From: CALAED01 sp937891035
GTDB taxonomy: Bacteria; Actinomycetota; Actinomycetes; Streptosporangiales; Streptosporangiaceae
DNA: 5,545 bases
Reading direction: 5' to 3'
Assembly (NCBI GenBank): GCA_035642125.1
Contig: DASQSZ010000454.1
Coordinates: 1 to 5,545, forward strand
The translations under genes and the position numbers were made by a program. A model generated the notes under the pieces. That model had not been told where the DNA came from, made no database searches, and saw only the letters and a program-made list of their open reading frames with translations. Below, piece by piece: positions 1 to 4,648 of the stretch. Each line of letters opens with the position of its first letter. Position 1 is the first letter of the stretch.

Positions 1-14
1 TCGGTGGCAGCCAC
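1..14 (-). CDS. rpmG: 50S ribosomal protein L33, 5' end only (partial)
   Basis: Only the first four codons and part of a fifth are inside the window. On the minus strand they read GTG GCT GCC ACC GA, giving Met-Ala-Ala-Thr-(Asp/Glu). Actinobacterial L33 commonly begins MAATD, and an AAAGG Shine-Dalgarno lies about 9 nt before the GTG. The order tRNA-Thr, tRNA-Met, rpmG on one strand is, from general knowledge, the arrangement seen in Streptomyces and relatives upstream of the secE-nusG region, which is what makes so short a fragment callable. L33 is a small protein of the large ribosomal subunit. The identification rests on the start peptide, the ribosome binding site and synteny; the body of the gene is outside the window. 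Confidence 0.7.
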
Positions 15-88
15 GAGGGAGTGCCTTTCTTGCTAGGGAACGGACATACGCCACCTCGCCGCACGTGTGAGGACGTACGGCCAGGTAG

Positions 89-162
89 TAGCGGAGGCCG
101 GACTTGAACCGGCGACACAGCGATTATGAGCCGCTTGCTCTGCCTGACTGAGCTACTCCGCC
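89..162 (-). tRNA. tRNA-Met (anticodon CAT)
   Basis: The minus strand folds into a complete 74-nt cloverleaf. It has a 7-bp acceptor stem (GGCGGAG with CTCCGCT, the terminal pair G-U), U8-A9, a D-stem GCTC/GAGC and an anticodon stem AGCGG/TCGCT around the loop CTCATAA. The T-arm is GCCGG-TTCAAGT-CCGGC and the discriminator base is A. The CCA tail is not encoded. The acceptor lacks the mismatched first pair of an initiator tRNA, so this is most likely elongator tRNA-Met. A CAT anticodon could also belong to a lysidine-modified tRNA-Ile2, but the position between tRNA-Thr and rpmG favours Met. Confidence 0.95.
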
Positions 163-167
163 GCGGG

Positions 168-184
168 TGGTCGCGAAACGACCA
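168..184 (-). other. Spacer hairpin between the two tRNAs
   Basis: A perfect 6-bp inverted repeat (TGGTCG / CGACCA) with a 5-nt loop sits in the 45-nt spacer between tRNA-Thr and tRNA-Met, ending 5 nt before the mature 5' end of tRNA-Met. In the transcript it would form a small stem-loop and could guide tRNA processing or protect the intermediate. No U-tract follows it, so it does not look like an intrinsic terminator that would split the cluster. Function is inferred from position only. Confidence 0.4.
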
Positions 185-207
185 GGCAAGCAGGATACCG
201 GAGGTGG

Positions 208-280
208 AGCCCCTTTACGGAATCGAACCGTAGACCTTCTCCTTACCATGGAGACGCTCTGCCGACTGAGCTAAAGGGGC
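208..280 (-). tRNA. tRNA-Thr (anticodon GGT)
   Basis: The minus strand gives a complete 73-nt cloverleaf. The acceptor stem is GCCCCTT/AAGGGGC, followed by T8-A9 and a D-stem GCTC/GAGC. The anticodon stem TCTCC/GGAGA encloses the loop ATGGTAA, which places GGT at positions 34-36. The T-arm is TACGG-TTCGATT-CCGTA and the discriminator is T. No CCA is encoded. The molecule reads ACC and ACT codons. It is the promoter-proximal member of the tRNA-Thr / tRNA-Met / rpmG string and is probably cotranscribed with tRNA-Met, since only 45 nt separate them. Confidence 0.96.
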
Positions 281-301
281 CCGCGTCGAACACGCGAGGC
301 A

Positions 302-331
302 ACCATACCCAACCTCGCCGACCGATGCGAA
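302..331 (-). promoter_or_regulatory. Candidate sigma-70-type promoter of the tRNA-rpmG cluster
   Basis: Reading the minus strand, TTCGCA (331-326; 4 of 6 matches to TTGACA) is followed after 18 nt by TATGGT (307-302; fits TAnnnT). Transcription would start near 295, about 15 nt before the mature 5' end of tRNA-Thr, a normal leader length for tRNA genes. It lies in the gap between the XRE gene stop and the tRNA, so the cluster need not depend on read-through from the regulator gene. Confidence 0.5.
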
Positions 332-368
332 ACCATCGCCCGCGGACCCGCCCGGATCGCCCCTCGGA

Positions 369-1274
369 TCACAGCTCGTCGAGGATACGACGAAGAAGCG
401 GTGCCGTCTCGGTGGCCTGCTCGGCCTGAATGACGAGTCGGTCCAGGACGTCCCTGTAACACTCGGTGTGGGCTGATTTATCGAGGTAGACGGCGCTGCT
501 GAGCTGCAACAAGAAGACCACGTCGAGCAACTCGGCCTCGGAAAAGCGCAGATAGGTGATCGGACCGGTGGTGGCGGCGTGGCCACCGATGCTGAACGGC
601 AGCACCTGGACGGTCACGTGCGGCAGCGCGGCCGTCTCGATCAGCTGCCGGATCTGGGCGCGCATCACGGCCCTGCCGCCCACCGGGCGACGCAGCGCGG
701 TTTCGTCGATCACGACCCACAGGTGCGGCGGCCGAGGCCTATGGAAGATCTCCTGCCGCCCACGCCACAGATCGACGCGCCGTTCGATCCGCTCGCCGCT
801 CGCCTCGGGCTCCCGCAGCCGGACGAAGGCGCGGGTGTAGTCGGGAGTCTGCAGCAGGTCGGGGATGAACTGGACCTCGTAGACGCGGATCACGGAGGCG
901 GCCTGCTCGAGTCCGATGTACGGCTCGTACCACGCCGGGACCGCGTCGTCGTAGCGGTGCCACCAGCCGGGCGCGCTCGCCTGCCTGGCCAGCTCGAGAA
1001 GGGCCTGCCGTTCGGCCTCGTCGGTCACGCCGTAGAGGCTGAGCAGATCGGCCACGTCGCGCTGCTTGAAACCGGTCCTGCCCAGCTCGAGCCGGCTGAT
1101 CTTGGAGTCGGAGGCGCGGATCGCCTCGCAGGCGGCCTCCCGTGAGATCCCGGCGAGCCGGCGCAGCCGGCGCAACTCGGCGCCGACCAGCATCCGCGCC
1201 GCGGTCGGCCCGCCCTCCTGCCGGCTGTCGAGGGCCGTATCGTCTTGCGGGTCGCTTGTGGACCGGAGGCTCAC
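369..1274 (-). CDS. XRE-family helix-turn-helix regulator with DUF5753 domain
   Basis: This is a 301-residue protein. Residues about 28-85 form the Cro/C1-type helix-turn-helix (VGAELRRLRRLAGISREAA, then KISRLELGRTGFKQRDVADLL). Residues about 105-285 form a DUF5753 domain, recognisable by its GWWHRYDD, WYEPYIGLE, IPDLLQTPDYTRA and LPFSIGGHA segments. The start is GTG at 1274, with AAGGAG 8 nt upstream. Proteins of this build are abundant in Streptomyces and relatives; they act as DNA-binding regulators of development or antibiotic production, and many are annotated as Scr1-type antitoxin-like partners of small DUF397 proteins. No DUF397 gene is visible on either side here: tRNAs lie downstream and an acyl-CoA dehydrogenase gene upstream. 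It is probably monocistronic. Targets cannot be deduced; autoregulation through the palindrome at 1345-1356 is possible. Confidence 0.93.
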   Translation of the reverse strand: MSLRSTSDPQDDTALDSRQEGGPTAARMLVGAELRRLRRLAGISREAACEAIRASDSKISRLELGRTGFKQRDVADLLSLYGVTDEAERQALLELARQASAPGWWHRYDDAVPAWYEPYIGLEQAASVIRVYEVQFIPDLLQTPDYTRAFVRLREPEASGERIERRVDLWRGRQEIFHRPRPPHLWVVIDETALRRPVGGRAVMRAQIRQLIETAALPHVTVQVLPFSIGGHAATTGPITYLRFSEAELLDVVFLLQLSSAVYLDKSAHTECYRDVLDRLVIQAEQATETAPLLRRILDEL

Positions 1275-1344
1275 TATCGTCGCTCCTTCTCCAACAGTGC
1301 TTCCCCAGGCATTCGCCCGAGCATCTCACAGGAGCATGTCCATC

Positions 1345-1356
1345 CCAGACGTCTGG
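1345..1356. promoter_or_regulatory. 12-bp perfect palindrome, possible operator of the XRE gene
   Basis: CCAGACGTCTGG is a perfect 12-bp palindrome lying 71-82 bp upstream of the XRE start codon. It sits in a 182-bp intergenic region (1275-1456) in which I find no gene. XRE proteins bind short palindromes as dimers and often autoregulate. No convincing -35/-10 pair could be placed beside it, so the operator assignment is an inference. A looser repeat, AACC-N6-GGTT, lies at 1367-1380. Confidence 0.35.
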
Positions 1357-1456
1357 TCCCCTTGGCAACCTGCAATGGTTCGTCACGGGCTGTGCCGAGT
1401 ACCGGGCGAGCCGCGCCGAGCGACCTGGGCTTTGGCTGGAACGATCGGGCGCCCCG

Positions 1457-2587
1457 TCAGGCGCTGAGGAGGCGCCGGGCGATCACGAGCTGCTGGATCT
1501 GGCTGGTCCCTTCGTAGATGCGGAACAGCCGTGCGTCGCGGTAGAACCGCTCGACCGGTACACCGCGCATGTAGCCCATGCCGCCGAAGACCTGTACGGC
1601 CCGGTCGGCGACCCGGCCGAGCATCTCCGAGCAGAAGTACTTCGCGCAGGACGGGCCCAGCTTGGTGTCCTCCCCCGCGTCGTAGCCACGGGCGGCCTCG
1701 AGCACCATCGCCCGGCCCGCGTACAGCTCGGTCTGCGAGTCGGCGATCAGCCCCTGCACCAGCTGATATTCACCGATCTTGTGGCCGCCCTGGGCGCGGC
1801 TCTTCGCGTAATCGACGGTCTCGTCGAGGATCCGCTGGGCCAGCCCCACGCAGACGGCGGCGATGCTCAACCGGCCGTGCGCGAGCGAGGCCATGGCCGT
1901 ACGGAACCCGGTGCCCTCGGCGCCGATCAGGTTGTCCTCCGGGACGCGTACGGCGTCGAAGAAGACCTCGGCGGTATGCGCGCCGCGTTGTCCCATCTTG
2001 TCGTCCGGGGGGCCGATCTTGAGACCGGCGCTGTCCCGTTCGACCAGGAAGGTGGACACGCCGCGGCCGCCGGCGCCGCCCGTACGGGCGAAGACCATGA
2101 AGACGTCGGCCTCGGGCGCGTTGGTGATGAACCGCTTGGCCCCGTTGATGACATAGTCGTCGCCGTCCTTGCTCGCGGAGGTGGTGAGCGTGCTCGGATC
2201 GGAGCCGGCCTCGGCCTCGGTGAGCGCGAACGCGGCGATCACCTCGCCGCCGGCCAGCCGGGGCAGCCAGGCCGTCCGCTGTTCGGCGCTGCCGGCGTGC
2301 ACGAGCACCTGGCCGGCGATGCCGTTGCTGGTGCCGAACATCGACCGAAAGGCGGGGCTCGCGTACCCGAGCTCGAAGACCAGCCTGACCTCTTCGCCGA
2401 CTCTGAGGCCGAGCCCGCCGTACGCCTCGGGGAGCGCGTAACCGAACAACCCCATGCGCTTGGCCGTCTCGCGCAGATCGGCGGGGATCTCGTCGGTCCG
2501 TTCGATCTCGTCCTCGCGCGGGATCACCTGCTCTCGTACGAACGTCCGCACCGCACTCAGCACGTCGGCGAAATCCTGCGCGTCCAT
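1457..2587 (-). CDS. Acyl-CoA dehydrogenase (FAD-dependent)
   Basis: A complete 376-residue protein, the usual length for the family. It would oxidise an acyl-CoA to the trans-2-enoyl-CoA, passing electrons to electron-transfer flavoprotein in the cytoplasm (fatty-acid, branched-chain or other acyl-CoA catabolism). The domain order is an N-terminal helical domain (about 5-115), a beta middle domain containing signature 1 (FALTEAEAGSDPS, 120-132) and a C-terminal helical domain with signature 2 (QVFGGMGYMRG, 332-342, then PVERFYRDAR). IYEGTSQIQQ (357-366) carries the expected catalytic base Glu359, at the short/medium-chain position. The ATG at 2587 is chosen because GAGGAG lies 6 nt upstream and the N-terminus then matches the family; the reading frame stays open upstream to 2797 but is not needed. 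The Arg-x-x-Phe-Gly FAD motif is RAQGG (264-268) here. The substrate cannot be told from sequence. The gene is divergent from the Cys/His-rich small gene. Confidence 0.96.
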   Translation of the reverse strand: MDAQDFADVLSAVRTFVREQVIPREDEIERTDEIPADLRETAKRMGLFGYALPEAYGGLGLRVGEEVRLVFELGYASPAFRSMFGTSNGIAGQVLVHAGSAEQRTAWLPRLAGGEVIAAFALTEAEAGSDPSTLTTSASKDGDDYVINGAKRFITNAPEADVFMVFARTGGAGGRGVSTFLVERDSAGLKIGPPDDKMGQRGAHTAEVFFDAVRVPEDNLIGAEGTGFRTAMASLAHGRLSIAAVCVGLAQRILDETVDYAKSRAQGGHKIGEYQLVQGLIADSQTELYAGRAMVLEAARGYDAGEDTKLGPSCAKYFCSEMLGRVADRAVQVFGGMGYMRGVPVERFYRDARLFRIYEGTSQIQQLVIARRLLSA

Positions 2588-2630
2588 ATGCGTCTCCTCG
2601 GCCGTGCCCACCCCGGATCGGTTCGTAGCC

Positions 2631-2642
2631 GATTCTAGAATC
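2631..2642. promoter_or_regulatory. Palindrome over the likely -10 of the acyl-CoA dehydrogenase gene
   Basis: GATTCTAGAATC is a perfect 12-bp palindrome 44-55 bp upstream of the acyl-CoA dehydrogenase start. On the minus strand it contains TAGAAT (2637-2632), a good -10 hexamer that would place the transcript start near 2625 and give a leader of about 38 nt. No matching -35 is seen. The neighbouring bases extend it to TAGAATCTTGTTCCA (2636-2650), which loosely resembles TetR-type lipid-catabolism operators but does not fit a named consensus; for example, it has a 3-nt centre where the KstR site has 2. Confidence 0.4.
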
Positions 2643-2660
2643 TTGTTCCATTTGTGGCGC

Positions 2661-2697
2661 TTGTGGATGGATGTTCGAGACACATAGAATCGAACAT
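2661..2697 (+). promoter_or_regulatory. Candidate promoter with inverted repeat for the small Cys/His-rich gene
   Basis: TTGTGG (2661-2666) and TAGAAT (2685-2690) are spaced by 18 bp, a plausible -35/-10 pair firing rightwards with a start near 2697 and a leader of about 50 nt to the ATG at 2748. An 8-bp perfect inverted repeat, ATGTTCGA (2671-2678) and TCGAACAT (2690-2697), separated by 11 bp, brackets the -10 box. A dimeric regulator bound there would block the promoter. TTGTGG is also repeated directly at 2652-2657. Confidence 0.42.
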
Positions 2698-2747
2698 ACT
2701 TGCCCATCGAGCTGGTCATGGGCGTGCGGGAAAGGGGGCGCCACCCC

Positions 2748-3005
2748 ATGGCACGGACATCGGGCCTGCGGGCACTGGTGGCGGAGGGGGCGCCCACCGA
2801 GTGCCCCCGCGGACATGCGATGCGGGCCGGCCAGACGATCGTGGGCTGGTCACCGTGCCAGTGTCCGCCCTGCCTGAAGCGCGGTCACGGCCTGCGCGGC
2901 CACCGCACGTACCTGTGCCGCGACTGCCATGATGACGGGTATACGACGGTCGCGTACTTCCCCTACCACGTGCCGGCCGAAGGGGCCGAGATCCGCTGGC
3001 CCTGA
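2748..3005 (+). CDS. Small Cys/His-rich protein, probable zinc-binding (conserved hypothetical)
   Basis: An 85-residue basic protein with no signal peptide or membrane segment. Potential ligands are dense: Cys19 and His23 (CPRGH), Cys37, Cys39 and Cys42 (CQCPPC), His47, His52, Cys57, Cys60 and His61 (CRDCH). The pairing CPxGH ... CxC ... GHRTYxCxxC looks like a zinc-ribbon or rubredoxin-like fold and resembles short uncharacterised actinobacterial proteins I know only as hypotheticals. The ATG at 2748 is chosen because AAAGGGGG lies 9 nt upstream. Earlier in-frame starts, TTG at 2700 and ATG at 2718, have poorer ribosome binding sites, and TTG 2700 would sit right at the predicted transcript start. 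It is divergent from the acyl-CoA dehydrogenase gene and ends 7 nt from the stop of the pentapeptide-repeat gene. Biochemical role unknown; nucleic-acid or protein binding is possible. Confidence 0.8.
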   Translation: MARTSGLRALVAEGAPTECPRGHAMRAGQTIVGWSPCQCPPCLKRGHGLRGHRTYLCRDCHDDGYTTVAYFPYHVPAEGAEIRWP

Positions 3006-3012
3006 CGCTTGC

Positions 3013-3885
3013 TTATTTTCGGTGAGCCGCCGACCGCGGCGCGAGCGCCCAGTGCGCCGGACGGGTCAGGGCGGGCGGCAGCCTCGTACGGCCGTCGCCG
3101 CGCGCCGCCTCCAGCGCCGACTGCGGGAGGAAGATGCTCGCGGTGAGATCCGCGCCGCCCAGATCGGCGCCCCGCAGATCGGCCCCGAGTAGATCGGCCG
3201 AGCCCAGGTCGGCGTCGCGCAGATCCGCTCCGATCAGGTAAGCCCCGCGCAGGTTCGCGCCCCGCAGATCGGCCCCGCGCAGGTCGGCCCCGATGAGGTC
3301 GGCGCCGCGCCGGTCGGCCTTGGGCCGCGGGCCGGCGGCGGCCGCGCGGACGAGTTCGCCGGCCCGTGCCAGCAACGCGTCGACTTCGCCGCGATGCGCC
3401 GCGACATCCACCTCGATGAGGGACTCGGGCGGGCCGGCGGTGAGGCGCTCCGTACGGTCGAGCGCGCGGCGGATCGCCGAGTGGAGCGGGCGCGCGGGAC
3501 GGAGCGTCAGCGCTTCGGCCAGATACCAGAGCAACTCGTGCAGCCGTCGCATGATCGGGAAGACTTCGAACATCCGCCGCGCGCCGGGCGGCGGCAGCCC
3601 CCGCCAGTCCTGTCCGCCGAAAGTCGCCTGTGAGACCTTCTGCCCGGCACCGAAGCAGTCGTAGGCCGCGCAGCCGGCGAAACCCCGCTCGCGCAGGTCG
3701 TGGTGCATGCCGCAGCGAAATCCGGGGTCAAGGTGCGGGCAGGGCAGCCCGGCGGCCTTGTCGATCGCGAAATCCGCCGACGCCGCGAAGGGCAGGGCGA
3801 CACAACAGAGCCCGAAACAGCTCGCGCAGTCGGCGCGCAGGCCGAGGCGATCTCTTTCGTCGACGGATCGGTGTCGCTCGGACAC
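3013..3885 (-). CDS. Cysteine-rich (YkgJ-like) plus pentapeptide-repeat protein
   Basis: A 290-residue protein in two parts. The N-terminal third has eight cysteines: Cys20, Cys23, Cys27 and Cys28 (CASCFGLCC), then Cys49, Cys58, Cys72 and Cys77. Spacing and surroundings (LPCPHLD, RCGMHHDLRERGF, CAAYDC) recall the CxxCxxxCC / YkgJ family of putative Zn- or Fe-S-binding proteins. After a helical linker, residues 191-250 are twelve uninterrupted pentapeptides of A(D/N)LxG type, expected to form a right-handed quadrilateral beta helix of three coils. A basic, Pro-rich tail follows. There is no signal peptide, so it should be cytoplasmic. Pentapeptide proteins include DNA mimics that act on gyrase, but most have no known function, so none is assigned. 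GTG at 3885 is preferred because GGAAGGA lies about 11 nt upstream; ATG at 3906 is the alternative and would add seven residues. It is divergent from the MarR gene and may be its target. Confidence 0.88.
   Translation of the reverse strand: MSERHRSVDERDRLGLRADCASCFGLCCVALPFAASADFAIDKAAGLPCPHLDPGFRCGMHHDLRERGFAGCAAYDCFGAGQKVSQATFGGQDWRGLPPPGARRMFEVFPIMRRLHELLWYLAEALTLRPARPLHSAIRRALDRTERLTAGPPESLIEVDVAAHRGEVDALLARAGELVRAAAAGPRPKADRRGADLIGADLRGADLRGANLRGAYLIGADLRDADLGSADLLGADLRGADLGGADLTASIFLPQSALEAARGDGRTRLPPALTRPAHWALAPRSAAHRK
3136..3315 (-). repeat. 15-bp coding tandem repeat (pentapeptide array)
   Basis: Twelve tandem 15-bp units lie inside the pentapeptide-repeat gene. The plus strand shows recurrent variants of CGCAGATCGGCCCCG / CGCAGGTCGGCCCCG. 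They encode DRRGA, DLIGA, DLRGA, DLRGA, NLRGA, YLIGA, DLRDA, DLGSA, DLLGA, DLRGA, DLGGA and DLTAS. Some units are nearly identical at DNA level, which suggests recent unit duplication. Confidence 0.9.
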
Positions 3886-4010
3886 GGGCGTGGTCTTCCT
3901 TCCCATTGAGCCGCCGACGCCGTCCACGATGCCGTGGGGGGCAGCCGTGGATGCGGCTTGGTCGCGGCCGCGGACGTGGTCAAGCCTACGGTGAGTTGGA
4001 ATCGCACCGA

Positions 4011-4040
4011 TCGACAATCATGAGTCATGCATGCTAGCAT
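4011..4040 (+). promoter_or_regulatory. Promoter of the MarR-family gene
   Basis: TCGACA (4011-4016; 5 of 6 to TTGACA) and TAGCAT (4035-4040; fits TAnnnT) are spaced 18 bp, the best promoter match in the window. Transcription would begin at about 4046-4048, on or next to the first ATG of the regulator gene, which implies a leaderless or almost leaderless mRNA. The -10 box lies in the core of the palindrome at 4030-4041, so a protein bound there would compete with RNA polymerase. Confidence 0.6.
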
Positions 4041-4054
4041 GAGGTATGCATGAT
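4017..4054. promoter_or_regulatory. 38-bp interrupted palindrome, probable MarR operator
   Basis: Outer arms ATCATG (4017-4022) and CATGAT (4049-4054) and the 12-bp core CATGCTAGCATG (4030-4041) share the same axis, between 4035 and 4036. The flanks between core and arms are not symmetric. The site covers the -10 box and the first ATG of the MarR gene, and lies at the head of the divergent pentapeptide-repeat gene. MarR dimers bind palindromes of roughly this core size and usually repress their own gene and a divergent neighbour, so this is the natural operator. Binding by this protein is inferred. Confidence 0.6.
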
Positions 4055-4648
4055 ATGGATCGTACGGCAAACCTGCTCGGCGCGGCCGCGTTGGCGCTGA
4101 CCGATCTAACGTTGGGCGACGCCGGCAAGGCCGCCGGCGTGAGCGTGAGCGGCGCCGCGGCGCTGGTGACGCTGACCGCCAGCCCCGGCGTGAGCGTGAC
4201 CGAGCTCGGCCGACGCGTGGGGCTCACCCAGTCGGCGGCGGCCAGGATGGTCGACTCGCTGGAGTCCGATGGGCTGGTGGAGCGGCGGCCCAACCCGTTC
4301 AACAACCGCTGGGTGACCGTGCGCCCCACCCGGGCCGGCCGGCGCGCGGCGCACCGGCTGCTCGCCGCCCGCGGCGGCCCGCTCACCGACGTCGTCACCG
4401 TGCTCGATGACGAGGAGCGGCGGGCGCTCGCGGATCTGCTGGCCAAGCTCCTCACCCGGCTCTACGAGCGGGTCGGCAACGCCCAGTACATGTGCCGGCT
4501 GTGCGACCGCGCCTGCTGCACGAGGGACTCGTTTTGCCCGATCGGAGCGGCCGAGCGCCGGGCCGCGGCCGACACCGGAACCGGAACCGGAACCGACCTC
4601 GGGACCGGGACCGGGACTGGGACCGGGACCGGCGCCGGCGAGAGGTAG
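4046..4648 (+). CDS. MarR-family regulator with C-terminal cysteine cluster and Thr-Gly tail
   Basis: A 200-residue protein. Residues about 35-98 form a winged helix-turn-helix: VSVTELGRRVGLTQSAAARM with recognition helix at about 61-77, then the wing RRPNPFNNRWVTVRPT. Helices on both sides would build the dimer interface (LDDEERRALADLLAKLLTRL). Next comes a cysteine cluster, Cys150, Cys153, Cys157, Cys158 and Cys164 (CRLCDRACC ... FCP), as in other actinobacterial MarR proteins carrying a CRLCD motif; metal binding or thiol sensing is plausible. The protein ends in an alternating Thr-Gly tail (about 177-196). ATG 4046 fits a leaderless start placed 5 nt after the -10 box; ATG 4055, with GAGG 10 nt upstream, is the alternative and would remove three residues. 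It probably represses its own promoter and may control the divergent pentapeptide-repeat gene. The ligand is unknown. Confidence 0.92.
   Translation: MHDMDRTANLLGAAALALTDLTLGDAGKAAGVSVSGAAALVTLTASPGVSVTELGRRVGLTQSAAARMVDSLESDGLVERRPNPFNNRWVTVRPTRAGRRAAHRLLAARGGPLTDVVTVLDDEERRALADLLAKLLTRLYERVGNAQYMCRLCDRACCTRDSFCPIGAAERRAAADTGTGTGTDLGTGTGTGTGTGAGER
4574..4633 (+). repeat. Hexanucleotide repeat encoding (Thr-Gly)n
   Basis: Degenerate tandem 6-bp units lie at the 3' end of the MarR gene: first ACCGGA, then after an Asp-Leu interruption GGGACC units with one ACT variant. They encode alternating Thr and Gly. The unit is a multiple of three, so slippage would change tail length without shifting frame. 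The two blocks use different Gly codons (GGA then GGG), which suggests two separate expansions. Confidence 0.85.

Noticed and set aside
739..1386. Overlapping minus-strand frame of 215 codons over the XRE gene
   Set aside because: Arg/Pro/Gly-rich out-of-frame translation of the XRE coding region.
1449..1464. Hairpin GCGCC-N6-GGCGC at the end of the acyl-CoA dehydrogenase gene as a terminator
   Set aside because: The stem is only 5 bp, it includes the stop codon, and no U-tract follows.
1142..2638. Long plus-strand open frame of 498 codons antisense to the acyl-CoA dehydrogenase gene
   Set aside because: It is the mirror of a GC-rich coding region. The minus strand carries clear family motifs, and the plus translation is low-complexity with no recognisable domain.
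2636..2650. KstR-type operator (TAGAATCTTGTTCCA)
   Set aside because: The centre spacing is one base too long and one half-site is mismatched. Kept only as a loose resemblance.
2700..2747. N-terminal extension of the small Cys/His-rich protein from TTG 2700
   Set aside because: No ribosome binding site, and it would begin at the predicted transcript start. ATG 2748 has a good Shine-Dalgarno.
3136..3315. Regular short repeats as a CRISPR array
   Set aside because: The 15-bp units are directly adjacent without spacers and encode an in-frame pentapeptide array.
3886..4017. N-terminal extension of the pentapeptide-repeat protein to TTG 4017
   Set aside because: The extra residues show no family match and would run into the palindrome controlling the MarR gene.
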